Positions 1 to 8,904 of a stretch of DNA of 64,000 nt are shown here, piece by piece. Both the position numbers and the translations under genes were made by a program. Numbering within the stretch: position 1 is the stretch's first letter; each line of letters starts with the position of its first letter. Below the pieces are notes generated by a model, which was not told the DNA's origin, searched no databases, and saw only the letters and a program-made list of their open reading frames with translations. The stretch is from Fen-1298 sp050015675 (GTDB lineage Bacteria; Bacteroidota; Ignavibacteria; UBA10030), in NCBI GenBank assembly GCA_050015675.1, contig JBEKAY010000001.1:186001-250000 (forward strand), given 5' to 3'.

Positions 1-2
1 TA

Positions 3-563
3 GGAAAATTTGACGATGCCGAATTAAATGTTTTGCTGTATGAACTCAAAGCGGATCTGAATGCTTACTTCGCACGCCTTGGCGCGGGCGCACCGGTTCA
101 TTCACTGAAGGAACTTATTGAGTATAACGAGAAGAATGCAAAATCGGAGATGCCATATTTTGGTCAGGAGTTATTCCTGAAGGCGGAAGCCAAGGGGTCA
201 CTGACGAGCAAGGAATATCTCGATGCATTAAAATTGTGCCGTCGTATGTCCCGCAAAGATGGGATTGATGCAACGATGAAAAAATTTAAATTGGATGCGC
301 TTGTCGCACCGACCGACAGCCCCGCATGGCTCACAGACCTGATCGATAGTGATCACTTTATTGGCGGCAGTTCAACCATTGCCGCCGTTGCGGGGTATCC
401 GAGCATTACCGTCCCTGCAGGATTTGTTTTTGGATTACCTATTGGGATCTCATTCTTTGGCCGTGCATGGAGTGAGCCGACACTGCTGAAGTTTGCGTAC
501 GCTTTTGAGCAAGCGACACATTTGCGAAAACCACCAAGATTTTTACCAACGGCAGAAGTCTGA
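3..563 (+). CDS. Amidase (amidase-signature family), 5' truncated by window edge
   Basis: The reading frame is open to the left edge, so only the last 186 or so residues are present. The visible part matches the C-terminal third of amidase-signature enzymes, which hydrolyse amide bonds with a Ser-Ser-Lys triad. That triad lies upstream and cannot be seen here. Supporting segments are LLYELKADLNAYF near the start, LDALVAPTDSPAW in the middle, and the late GYPSITVPAGF and GLPIGISFFGRAWSEPTLL, which are typical of the family's end. The substrate cannot be inferred. The more specific GatA role is unlikely because gatB and gatC are not adjacent, though upstream neighbours are unseen. An MFS transporter gene follows on the same strand after 66 bases. 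Confidence 0.85.
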   Translation, partial: GKFDDAELNVLLYELKADLNAYFARLGAGAPVHSLKELIEYNEKNAKSEMPYFGQELFLKAEAKGSLTSKEYLDALKLCRRMSRKDGIDATMKKFKLDALVAPTDSPAWLTDLIDSDHFIGGSSTIAAVAGYPSITVPAGFVFGLPIGISFFGRAWSEPTLLKFAYAFEQATHLRKPPRFLPTAEV

Positions 564-629
564 ATCGTGTCGCAGCGAATGATTGGATTGCCATAACGAA
601 TGATTATACTATTCCATAAGACCTGACTC

Positions 630-1814
630 ATGTTTCGCAAAATCACAGATTATCTTGCACTTCAAAAAAACACGGCTGCTCTTTTGCTCATGGTGATTCT
701 CGTCGGAATCGGCGAGCGAATAGCCGAGCGGTTTCTGCCGCTCTATTTGCTCGCACTCGGCGGCGGCATCGCTTCTATCGGAATTTTTTCCGGCGCGAAC
801 AATCTCACAAATGCTCTCTACTCGTTCTTCGGTGGCTACGTCAGTGATCGCATCGGCCATAAACGCGCACTGTTCCTTTTTAACGCAATGACCATTGCAG
901 GGTACCTGATCGTCATTTTTTTCCCGTACTGGCAGGCAGTGATTATCGGTTCGTTTTTCTTCCTTTCATGGACAGCGATATCGATGCCGGCAACGCTTGA
1001 GCTTGTCACGCGCAGTGTTCCGGCGAACAAGCATGCGATGGGGGTGTCGCTCAATTCTCTTACGCGCCGTGTGCCGATGATTATTGGGCCGCTTATCGGC
1101 GGAGTGCTGGTTGAATGGTATGGCGAAACGGAAGGTATCCGCTATGCGTTTATCATTGCGACTATTCTTGCAGTTGTTTCCACAATTTTCCAACAGTGGC
1201 TGATCAGCGCCCCGGCAAAAACCAAGAACCAAGCACAGGTAAATCCGGCAGCACTTTGGAGGGAAATGTCCGCGGCATTAAAACAGCTTCTTTTTTCAGA
1301 CATTCTCATCCGCTTCTGCGAACAGATTCCTTATGCATTTGTTGTGCTGTGGTGTGTAAAAGGAGTCGGTGTTACACCTGTACAGTTTGCGGAACTAACA
1401 ACCGTTGAGATGCTCACAGCATTGCTTATATATATTCCCGTCGCACATTTTGCAGATAAGACAGCGAAGAAGCCATTTATCACCACAACGTTTATTTTTT
1501 TCACCGCATTTCCTGTCGTTCTTTTGCTCTCGCAATCTTTCACCGCTTTGGTATTTGCCTTTCTCCTTCGCGGATTAAAAGAATTTGGAGAGCCGACGCG
1601 CAAAGCGCTCATCATGGAACTCTGTCCGGAAAATAAGAAGGCTGGTATGTTCGGTTTCTATTATTTGCTGAGGGATATCGTTGTTGCACTCGCGGCGTTT
1701 GCGGGTGCATGGCTCTGGGGAATCTCACCTTCTATAAATCTACTTTCTGCGTTTGTTTTTGGCATTATCGGGACTATATGGTTTGTTCTGAAAGGTAGAG
1801 CAAGTACTCTTTGA
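630..1814 (+). CDS. Major facilitator superfamily transporter
   Basis: A 394-residue polytopic inner-membrane protein with about 12 hydrophobic segments, the usual MFS size. The family's motif A between helices 2 and 3 is visible as GGYVSDRIGHKR (residues 68-79). A second-half equivalent follows the central loop: helix 7-8 lies around residues 245-275 and is followed by HFADKTAKKP. The central loop carries a basic stretch near residues 195-205. It is presumably a secondary transporter driven by an ion gradient; the substrate is unknown. It follows the amidase gene closely, so co-transcription is possible. No strong Shine-Dalgarno sequence precedes the ATG. Confidence 0.85.
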   Translation: MFRKITDYLALQKNTAALLLMVILVGIGERIAERFLPLYLLALGGGIASIGIFSGANNLTNALYSFFGGYVSDRIGHKRALFLFNAMTIAGYLIVIFFPYWQAVIIGSFFFLSWTAISMPATLELVTRSVPANKHAMGVSLNSLTRRVPMIIGPLIGGVLVEWYGETEGIRYAFIIATILAVVSTIFQQWLISAPAKTKNQAQVNPAALWREMSAALKQLLFSDILIRFCEQIPYAFVVLWCVKGVGVTPVQFAELTTVEMLTALLIYIPVAHFADKTAKKPFITTTFIFFTAFPVVLLLSQSFTALVFAFLLRGLKEFGEPTRKALIMELCPENKKAGMFGFYYLLRDIVVALAAFAGAWLWGISPSINLLSAFVFGIIGTIWFVLKGRASTL

Positions 1815-1852
1815 TAAATCTATGAATTCATCATTAATGATGGAGGTGTATT

Positions 1853-2758
1853 ATGGAAACAAGAAAAATAAAGAAGGTTTTTAAAAGTCAGCCTGTTCTT
1901 GAAGGGGCGGGGGTTCGTCTCAAACGAGCGATGGGAAATAAAGAAGTGCCCCAATTCGATCCCTTCCTTCTTCTGGATGATTTTCGATCTGATCATCCGG
2001 GCGATTATCTTAAAGGATTCCCCTGGCATCCGCATCGGGGAATTGAGACAATCACATATGTGCTGAAGGGTACCGTAGAGCATAAAGATAGTATGGGGAA
2101 CAGCGGGATTATTTCTTCGGGCGATGTTCAATGGATGACAGCAGGAAGCGGAATTATTCATCAGGAAATGCCGAAGCCTGGTCCGGGTGGCGCGATGTAC
2201 GGGTTTCAACTTTGGGCAAATCTTCCGGCTTCGCACAAGATGATGGATCCGCGATATCAGGATGTGAAACAGTCGGATATTCCTGAAATGGTTTTAGACA
2301 ACGGAACGAAAATAAAACTCGTGTGCGGTTCCTACGAAAAAACAAAAGGGCCCGTGCGTGATATTGTTGTCGACCCGGAGTACCTCGACATTACCGTACC
2401 GGCACACGCGGAATTTATCCATGCAACTAAAAGAGGATACACGGTTTTCGCATATGTCATTGATGGTCAGGGATACCTGTGCAGGGAGAGAGCACCGTTC
2501 TCCTATGAAGCGGACGGGGAAAATTATTTTGATATCTCGCGCGAGCCGTATGCTTCCGACGGAACATTGGTGCTGTTTGATAATGGCGATGAAGTATCGG
2601 TTCAGACGGAAGATCACGCAATCAGATTTCTCTTGATATCCGGGAAACCGATCGGTGAACCTATTGCATGGTACGGTCCTATCGTGATGAACACACAAAA
2701 AGAATTGGAAATTGCCTTTCGCGAATACCAGAATAATACATTCATAAAGAAAAGATAA
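1853..2758 (+). CDS. Pirin family protein (bicupin)
   Basis: A 301-residue cytoplasmic protein of the pirin family, two fused cupin barrels of which the N-terminal one binds a metal. The likely ligands are visible: HPHRG (His59 and His61) and IIHQEM (His103 and Glu105), spaced as in characterised pirins. The N-terminal PQFDPFLLLDDF and the following GFPWHPHRGIET are family hallmarks. Bacterial pirins have been described as quercetinases or as regulators of metabolic enzymes; neither role can be assigned here. A clear ribosome-binding site GGAGGTG (1842-1848) sits 4 bases before the ATG. It appears to be transcribed alone or with the exported protein that follows. Confidence 0.9.
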   Translation: METRKIKKVFKSQPVLEGAGVRLKRAMGNKEVPQFDPFLLLDDFRSDHPGDYLKGFPWHPHRGIETITYVLKGTVEHKDSMGNSGIISSGDVQWMTAGSGIIHQEMPKPGPGGAMYGFQLWANLPASHKMMDPRYQDVKQSDIPEMVLDNGTKIKLVCGSYEKTKGPVRDIVVDPEYLDITVPAHAEFIHATKRGYTVFAYVIDGQGYLCRERAPFSYEADGENYFDISREPYASDGTLVLFDNGDEVSVQTEDHAIRFLLISGKPIGEPIAWYGPIVMNTQKELEIAFREYQNNTFIKKR

Positions 2759-2819
2759 ACTATCATCGAATATAGAATATTGAGAAAGTATCGATGCAAT
2801 AAAACAAGGAGAACGCTTT

Positions 2820-3371
2820 ATGCGAACTCATAATATTCTTAAAATCATTTTCTTGTTCGCGCTTATATTGTTAGGATTGATTCCGGCAGCGGCAGAAGTA
2901 AAAGATTCTTCTGCTATCGGATTCACAATCCAGGATACCATAATTATTGCCGCAGACCCAAACGATGTATATCATTCTCTGGTGGCTGATGTTGGCCATT
3001 GGTGGGATTCGGCGCATACTTTTTCAGGAAATGCAAGCAGCCTTTCCATCGATGATAGAGCTGGAGGATGTTTCTGCGAGAAATTAGAGAATGGAGGAAG
3101 CGTTCGCCATCTCGAAGTTGTGTTTGCAGATCCGGGGAAAACGCTCAGGATGATTGGAGGTCTTGGCCCTCTTCAAGCGATGGCGGTGACAGGAAGTATG
3201 ACATGGTCGCTTTCAAAAACAGATACCGGCACGAACATAAAAGTAACATATACTGTTGGAGGATATCGTCCTGGCGGTTTGCAGAAAATGGCGCCGCTTG
3301 TGGACAAAGTCATGTTCGAACAACTCAAAAGATTAAAAGAATATATGGAAAAGAAGGCAATCAAAAAGTAA
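2820..3371 (+). CDS. Exported SRPBCC (START-like) domain protein
   Basis: A 183-residue protein with a signal peptide of about 25 residues (hydrophobic IIFLFALILLGLIPAAA). The rest looks like a helix-grip SRPBCC domain, the fold of polyketide cyclases and Aha1-like proteins. It opens with a DPNDVYHSLVADVGHWW segment and has later strands ending in SMTWSLSKTDTGTNIKVTY. These domains bind hydrophobic ligands, but the ligand is unknown. Export to the periplasm is less usual for the family but recurs in environmental bacteria. An AAGGAG motif lies 8 bases before the ATG. It lies 61 bases downstream of the pirin gene and may be co-transcribed. Confidence 0.75.
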   Translation: MRTHNILKIIFLFALILLGLIPAAAEVKDSSAIGFTIQDTIIIAADPNDVYHSLVADVGHWWDSAHTFSGNASSLSIDDRAGGCFCEKLENGGSVRHLEVVFADPGKTLRMIGGLGPLQAMAVTGSMTWSLSKTDTGTNIKVTYTVGGYRPGGLQKMAPLVDKVMFEQLKRLKEYMEKKAIKK

Positions 3372-3457
3372 TTTCAATCGAGAGATATCTGGAAATTATG
3401 AGAATCTAAAGGAAATATCACAAACACATTATTATTCATATCTACGGAGACAGTATC

Positions 3458-4423
3458 ATGAAAAAAATCGTTGTTATCACACTCGCTCTCTGTTGTTACA
3501 CATTATCACTCGATGCTCAAGTTCAATACAAGCAGAACTTTCTTTTAGCATTCAACAAACAACCGAACATTAAAAACTGTGAAGCCGCCTATTCCTTTAT
3601 GTGTTGTAAAGATGATATTTGCGCTGCCTTCAATGCGACCAAAGCAGCCCTAGTGAAAGCACGCGAAGAATTAACCACTATGCAAGTTGCATTAAATAAT
3701 TCGACGACATCTCCCTCGGCCCCAGCAATGAATGCCGAAGATGCGCAGAAACTTTCAGAACAACTAGAGAAGATGACAGAAGAAGAAAAACAACAATGGG
3801 CTATGCAAAATGCAAAAAACTTTATGCCTTCAGCGGCTGGACACGTAAACAAAGATATGGATAATCAACCGGTGACTGAAGCGGTAAAATATGTGACCGA
3901 TCAGGAGGGAAAAGATTTAAAACTTATGAATATGACAGCAGACTATACAGCTCAATTCAATACGATTGAACAAAAATACAAACCGAATATAGAAGAAGCA
4001 TTAAAAAAGTTCCAGACTGTTACCCACTCTACATATTCTCCTTCTGATCCGTATATTACGGGAGAGTTCAGCAACGAAGAAGCTGCCAAGTTTGAAAAAG
4101 CAATAGAAGATTATAGGAAAACCGTACTGCCAATTTACAACAGCGAAATGAAGGATAAATTGAATTGTATCCTGCAGGTAGAACAGGATCTAGTGACAAC
4201 ATATACACCAATCGAAGAAAAAATTGCATCAACTCATTATGGCGATGATGCGCAAGAACCTGTCAACAAACAGCATCTCATTATGGCTCATGTAAGCGTT
4301 TTGCAAAAGGTGAAAACGAACGTAGATATATTCGAAGAAGTTCTTTCCAAATATGCCGATCAATATGCGGCTTTGATGAAAATAAAGTCGGTGAAGGAAG
4401 TCACAAAAAAGGAAAACGAGTAA
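3458..4423 (+). CDS. Exported protein of unknown function
   Basis: A 321-residue protein starting with a clear signal peptide (MKKIVVITLALCCYTLSLDA, cleavage near residue 20). I do not recognise the family. The mature part is hydrophilic, rich in Glu, Lys and Ala and mostly helical in character, with a possible coiled coil at residues 105-120 (AQKLSEQLEKMTEEEKQQW). Two cysteines sit close together in CCKDDIC near residue 50 and could form a disulphide in the periplasm. GGAG lies before the ATG. No membrane anchor or sorting signal follows, so a periplasmic location is most likely. It stands between an exported SRPBCC protein and a DinB-fold protein, which does not suggest a role. Confidence 0.7.
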   Translation: MKKIVVITLALCCYTLSLDAQVQYKQNFLLAFNKQPNIKNCEAAYSFMCCKDDICAAFNATKAALVKAREELTTMQVALNNSTTSPSAPAMNAEDAQKLSEQLEKMTEEEKQQWAMQNAKNFMPSAAGHVNKDMDNQPVTEAVKYVTDQEGKDLKLMNMTADYTAQFNTIEQKYKPNIEEALKKFQTVTHSTYSPSDPYITGEFSNEEAAKFEKAIEDYRKTVLPIYNSEMKDKLNCILQVEQDLVTTYTPIEEKIASTHYGDDAQEPVNKQHLIMAHVSVLQKVKTNVDIFEEVLSKYADQYAALMKIKSVKEVTKKENE

Positions 4424-4485
4424 CTCATCTCTAACTTTATAACAGTATTTTAGATTTTATTTCATACTTTTTTACGAAAGTGATC

Positions 4486-4989
4486 ATGAAGACAAAGTAT
4501 CCAATCGAACGCTTCGTTGATAAAATTGATGATCTATCTATGATCCCCGAAAAGATTGCTGATGGAATCAGAAAGACTATAGAGGACTTTGCGGTGCGCC
4601 TTGAAAATTTAGAAGAAGCAAAGGCATCTCAAAAATCCCAACCGGACAAATGGTCAAGAAAAGAAATTCTCGGGCATTTGATAGATTCCGCCGCTAATAA
4701 TCACCAACGATTCGTTCGTGTGCAGTATTTAAAAGATTTGAACCTGCCTCCGTATGATCAAATCGAGTGGGTGAAAATACAACAGTACAGCTTACGCACA
4801 TGGAAAGAATTATTGACTCTCTGGAAGTCTTACAATTTTCACCTTGCTCACATTATCAAACACATGCCGACAGATTGTTTACGAATACAGATTACAATCG
4901 GCTCAGGCGAACCGGTGACAATAGGATATGTCGTTGAAGATTATTTGGGGCATATGCAGCACCACCTCCGGCAGATAGAACAAATGTGA
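4486..4989 (+). CDS. DinB-like four-helix-bundle protein
   Basis: About 167 residues with the DinB/YfiT-like pattern, a four-helix bundle holding a divalent metal with three histidines. Candidate ligands are His in GHLIDSAANNHQRF (first helix pair) and the C-terminal HMQHHLRQIE. The PDKWSRKEILGHLIDSA segment is a hallmark of the DinB_2 subgroup. Members of this superfamily include thiol transferases using bacillithiol or mycothiol, but many have no known substrate. I place the start at the ATG at 4486, since ACGAAAG lies just upstream; an in-frame GTG at 4480 is the alternative. The downstream gene is convergent. Confidence 0.8.
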   Translation: MKTKYPIERFVDKIDDLSMIPEKIADGIRKTIEDFAVRLENLEEAKASQKSQPDKWSRKEILGHLIDSAANNHQRFVRVQYLKDLNLPPYDQIEWVKIQQYSLRTWKELLTLWKSYNFHLAHIIKHMPTDCLRIQITIGSGEPVTIGYVVEDYLGHMQHHLRQIEQM

Positions 4990-5035
4990 TTATTTTATTT
5001 TGTGTTGATAGTAATGATAGACAGGTTCAAGCTTT

Positions 5036-7249
5036 TTACCATGAACCTTCCACGCTTATGTAATACGTTCGCAGGGGAGCAAGATTGCCTAATAATTCTA
5101 CGTAATAGTAATTCGTTAAATTCTTTACTGTCAATCCAACAGTAAGCGGTAGACATAGATTGATGAAGTTATAAGTGATGCCGGCATCGACGACACTGCT
5201 TGGAACACGATAGTCACCATCGACAATAGGAGCAAGACGGACAAGATTCTCATCAACCGCTTCAACTTTACTCACATAGCGGTAATTCAATTCTACCTGC
5301 CATTGCCGGTAATGTGCAATCATTGATGCGTAAAATAAATGGCGCGGGCGGAACTTGAGAATTGTGTTTTGGTTCAAATCGACGGGGTCAATATAAGTGT
5401 AGCCGATATCGGTAGTCAGAAATCGATTGAACATATCTGCTTTGATTCCAAATTCAAAACCGCGAATTCGTGCCCGTGTCACGTTGTTGAATTGTATCAC
5501 AAACTGTGTCGGATTAACGCCAGCTTCAATGAGATCGTAGAAGTCGTTCTGAAAAAGTGCTGCGTCGAGAAATATCCGTTCACTGAGCCATTGAGAACCG
5601 CCGATTTCAAATGAAACACTCCGTTCCGGTCTTAAACTGTCGTTCGAAACGATTTTAATCGCGCTGACTCCCGAATTTACAGTTGTAAATAATTCGCTTA
5701 TCGATGGATAGCGAAATCCTTCGCCATAAGAAGCGCGCAGTGTTGTTGTCGGGTTCGCCGTAATCACCAATCCAATTTTTGGATTTAATTGGGAAGGAGA
5801 AGAAGCGGCAGGTGATGCGAATATCTCTTTCCAAATTCTCTGCCAATCATATCTGATTCCTGCTGTCAGTTTGAGAGAATGAATAAGAGCGAGTTCATCT
5901 TGAACATAGAATCCTGCGCCTACACCGGGATGGGATCCAAAAATATCAGAAATGATACGGTCATAGTTTGCAACGATGCCGCCTGTGATCACATTCGTCG
6001 GCGAAGACTCAAATGTCGCCTGTGCGTCCACCTGAGTAACATGTGAAGCTGCCGTGTTGTGGACGGAGCCGTAAGTATTATCCTGCCAGAAATTGCCGAA
6101 GTAGATTGCTTTCAGCGAGAAGAACAACCGGTCGGATAAAATATCTTTATAGGCAAAACTCACATTCCCGCGCGCCGAATTTACTTCTCCGCCCAATTGT
6201 GAATCCGCAGGCCGCGTTGCATCGGTCAAACTTTTCCACCAAAAGAAATTTCCGTGCTTCCGCCATTGAATATTAGTTGTCAGTGTTGCGCTTTGGTACT
6301 GTGAAAAATTATAATTGAATTTTGAATACACACCCCATCGATGGTACACATCATTTTCGCGATAGCTTTCGTCTACCATGCGAGAAACGCTGAGAAGATA
6401 TCCAAAAGATCCGACACGGTTGGAGTAGCTGACAAAGCCGCCGGTATTAAATCGTGAAGTGGGAGACCAATCCCATGCAGCATAACTTGGTCTTGCGTAC
6501 AATCCGGAAAACAACCGAAACCGGATCTCCGGTGTCTCGCCGATCTCTTTCGTGATGACATTGATAACACCGCCAAGTGCACTCGAACCGTAGAGAGCGG
6601 AACCTGCGCCCTTTACAACTTCAATCCGATCAATTTGAAACATAGGAACTGTTTCCCATGGTATCTCGCCGGTATCGCCGGTAATATACGGAAGTCCATC
6701 AACCAGGATCAGCACGCGGCTTCCGACACCCCTGCTGTAACCGGATGAACCGCGGATATTCACTTGATCCTGCATCATGTTGACACCTGGAACATAGCGA
6801 AGAGCATCGTCGAGTGTTACAGAAACATGATCAGCAATCATTTTGGATGACACGGTTGAGACACTTACAGGAACTTCCCGCAGGCTTTGTTCCCGCCGGC
6901 TTGCAGTAACAACGACTTGGTCTGCCTGAATGGGAGCCTGCACAAGATGCACATCAAGACGTAGTTCTGTATCAGGTTGAATCGAAATTTGGTAGACTGT
7001 ATCTGCAGTATACCCGACGAGTGAGAATGTTACGTTATACGTTCCGGCCGGAATTCCATTCAATTTATATTTTCCATGGATGTCTGTTATCGTACCGCGA
7101 ATAGTACTTCGCAGGAGAACATTGACTCCGGTGAGCAGCTCTTGCGTTTTCGCATCAGTCACCGATCCTGTTACAGAACCTGCATGCGGCTGTGCAGCAG
7201 CAATTTGAAGGAAGCAGACGAGGGCAATATAAAGAGAATAATATTTCAA
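5036..7249 (-). CDS. TonB-dependent outer-membrane receptor
   Basis: A 737-residue outer-membrane receptor. In order: signal peptide (about residues 1-19), a carboxypeptidase-regulatory-like domain (about 25-105, with SVTGSVTDAKTQELLTGVNV), a plug domain starting at VVVTASRREQSLREVPVSVS and including VLILVDGLPY and GSALYGSSALGGVINVITKE, then a 22-strand-type barrel ending in an aromatic tryptophan. Such receptors take up siderophores, cobalamin or other scarce ligands using TonB energy; the ligand is not evident. The start codon is TTG, overlapping the stop of the upstream lipoprotein gene as TTGA, which implies translational coupling. No TonB, ExbB or ExbD gene is in the window. Confidence 0.93.
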   Translation of the reverse strand: MKYYSLYIALVCFLQIAAAQPHAGSVTGSVTDAKTQELLTGVNVLLRSTIRGTITDIHGKYKLNGIPAGTYNVTFSLVGYTADTVYQISIQPDTELRLDVHLVQAPIQADQVVVTASRREQSLREVPVSVSTVSSKMIADHVSVTLDDALRYVPGVNMMQDQVNIRGSSGYSRGVGSRVLILVDGLPYITGDTGEIPWETVPMFQIDRIEVVKGAGSALYGSSALGGVINVITKEIGETPEIRFRLFSGLYARPSYAAWDWSPTSRFNTGGFVSYSNRVGSFGYLLSVSRMVDESYRENDVYHRWGVYSKFNYNFSQYQSATLTTNIQWRKHGNFFWWKSLTDATRPADSQLGGEVNSARGNVSFAYKDILSDRLFFSLKAIYFGNFWQDNTYGSVHNTAASHVTQVDAQATFESSPTNVITGGIVANYDRIISDIFGSHPGVGAGFYVQDELALIHSLKLTAGIRYDWQRIWKEIFASPAASSPSQLNPKIGLVITANPTTTLRASYGEGFRYPSISELFTTVNSGVSAIKIVSNDSLRPERSVSFEIGGSQWLSERIFLDAALFQNDFYDLIEAGVNPTQFVIQFNNVTRARIRGFEFGIKADMFNRFLTTDIGYTYIDPVDLNQNTILKFRPRHLFYASMIAHYRQWQVELNYRYVSKVEAVDENLVRLAPIVDGDYRVPSSVVDAGITYNFINLCLPLTVGLTVKNLTNYYYVELLGNLAPLRTYYISVEGSW

Positions 7250-7752
7250 AACGGTTGTGGTGGTGGATTGCGAAAGTCAACATCGACGTTGATGTCTATT
7301 ACCTGAGAGTTGTCGTTCACTATTACACTGCCGGCTTGCGAAAGGTTGGCCGGGTCTTTGTAGAAACCGACAACTCTGAAAACCCGTATGCCGCGAGTAA
7401 ACAAATCCGAACTGATTTGCTGAACGACGCCGATATATTTATATGTTCCTGAGCGCAAGGGGAATAAGTACGAAATTGAATCGACAAAGAATGGCAGCGA
7501 TTTGCCAATATCTGGATAGAGAAAGATTGAGGGTGGATTTGAAAACAAACCTGCAAAGACCGTTGCAGAATCAAGAGGATAAATCTTGGAAGCAAAGATC
7601 ATAATGCTCACAAGACTATCTGACGGCGGCCACGAGCCCGGGGTAAAGTGCACGGTACCGCTGAATCCAAGTTCCACAGGAGGTGGAGGCGCAAGTCCGC
7701 CATCACAGGCAACAAGCAACAAGCAAAGAATTATAAGGACGATTGATCTCAT
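7246..7752 (-). CDS. Small lipoprotein encoded upstream of the TonB receptor
   Basis: A 168-residue protein beginning MRSIVLIILCLLLVACDGG, a textbook lipoprotein signal with lipobox LVAC. The mature part is rich in Pro, Ser and beta-strand residues and ends in a Pro-rich tail, FRNPPPQPF. I do not recognise the family. It is the first gene of a two-gene unit with the TonB receptor, and the 4-base TTGA overlap makes joint expression likely. It could be a surface or periplasmic partner of the receptor; that is inference from context only. An in-frame TTG at 7773 would add seven residues in front of the signal peptide, so I prefer the ATG at 7752. Confidence 0.75.
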   Translation of the reverse strand: MRSIVLIILCLLLVACDGGLAPPPPVELGFSGTVHFTPGSWPPSDSLVSIMIFASKIYPLDSATVFAGLFSNPPSIFLYPDIGKSLPFFVDSISYLFPLRSGTYKYIGVVQQISSDLFTRGIRVFRVVGFYKDPANLSQAGSVIVNDNSQVIDINVDVDFRNPPPQPF

Positions 7753-7957
7753 TATAACACGAGAATAGTACAAATTGGATCAACGAGATGCAATGCCTAT
7801 ATCAATCTCTTTCTCGTTTATCGGATTACTCTCTACTCCTCGTCGTAGAGATGACTTTTAAACCTGCAGGTTCACTGTGAAGGAAAACCTATTATGATTT
7901 TCTGGATTTCCCTCATTGCATTCGTTATATTAACACGGCATTCATACGGAATCTATT

Positions 7958-8755
7958 GTGCTGAAACCTATAAAAGCCCTGGGTCAAAACTTTTTGCGGG
8001 ATGAAAACATCCTGCACAAGATTGTGGAGAGTCTTGATCTTCGGACTGGCGATGTTGTTGTCGAAATCGGTTCCGGTCAAGGGGCACTTACAAAACACTT
8101 ATCCGAAAAGCCGGTGAAACTTATCGGCATTGAGGTGGATGAGAGAGCGGTTCGGCTTCTTCGAGAACGGTTTGGTGAAAAGTTGGAACTTATGTCCCGT
8201 GATGTTCTCGAAGTCAATCTTGGCGAACTAGCACAGCACAATGGCGGCAAAGTGCGTATTGTTGGCAATATTCCGTATTATCTTACAAGCGAAATTCTCT
8301 TCTGGCTTTTTGATGCACGAACAGCAGTTATTGATGCAACATTGATGCTCCAATATGAAGTGGCGAAACGTCTCATTGCGCCTCCCGAGAATAAGGAATA
8401 TGGAATACTTTCCATCTTCACGCAATTCTATACCGAATGTGAAATGCTCTTTAAGGTTTCGAGGAATTGTTTTTTCCCGAAGCCGGAAGTGGATTCTGGC
8501 GTCGTACGGTTTAAGTTCAAAGAACGATTGCCGGATTGTGATGAGCAGCTTTTTCGATCAATTGTGCGTTCGACGTTTGGCCAGCGGCGAAAGACACTGC
8601 GGAATGGATTGAAGTCCATGGGATACAATGATCGTGTACTTGATCAAATATCGTTTGACTTGAAGAGAAGACCCGAGGATTTGAGCGTGGATGAATTTTT
8701 GAACTTGTCTGAGTCTATGAGGAAAATAACAAATCTCAATACACAAATATCGTAA
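7958..8755 (+). CDS. rsmA: 16S rRNA dimethyladenosine transferase RsmA (KsgA)
   Basis: A 265-residue methyltransferase that uses S-adenosylmethionine to dimethylate two adjacent adenines near the 3' end of 16S rRNA during small-subunit maturation. Visible motifs are GQNFLRDENILHKIV at the N terminus, the SAM-binding VVEIGSGQGALTKHL (motif I) and the catalytic NIPYYLTSEIL (motif IV). Near the end, FGQRRKTLRNGLKSMG is the usual C-terminal family signature. Length matches the family. Translation starts at GTG with GGA a few bases upstream. It stands alone between a minus-strand unit and a membrane phosphatase gene. Confidence 0.95.
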   Translation: MLKPIKALGQNFLRDENILHKIVESLDLRTGDVVVEIGSGQGALTKHLSEKPVKLIGIEVDERAVRLLRERFGEKLELMSRDVLEVNLGELAQHNGGKVRIVGNIPYYLTSEILFWLFDARTAVIDATLMLQYEVAKRLIAPPENKEYGILSIFTQFYTECEMLFKVSRNCFFPKPEVDSGVVRFKFKERLPDCDEQLFRSIVRSTFGQRRKTLRNGLKSMGYNDRVLDQISFDLKRRPEDLSVDEFLNLSESMRKITNLNTQIS

Positions 8756-8787
8756 CGATTCAGTATTTTTAAGAAAAGAGCAAAACA

Positions 8788-8872
8788 ATTCCCTCTCTTC
8801 GTAGGAGAGGGTTAGCGTGAGGTCAAATAAAAGAAGTGGCCCTGCCTTAGTCCTCCCCTATGAGGGAAGGAG
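8788..8872. repeat. Dispersed palindromic repeat, copy 1
   Basis: An intergenic element made of two small inverted repeats, CCCTCTC/GAGAGGG at 8791-8811 and a CCTCCCCT/AGGGAAGG-type hairpin at 8852-8870. They flank a unique core containing GAGGTCAAATAAAAGAA. The same arrangement occurs in reverse orientation at 46184-46344, where an extra 80 or so bases are inserted. The two copies lie 37 kb apart in unrelated intergenic spaces, so this is a mobile or amplified non-coding repeat rather than part of a gene. Confidence 0.75.
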
Positions 8873-8904
8873 ATTATATTGAAATATCTAATACTCATTA
8901 GATT

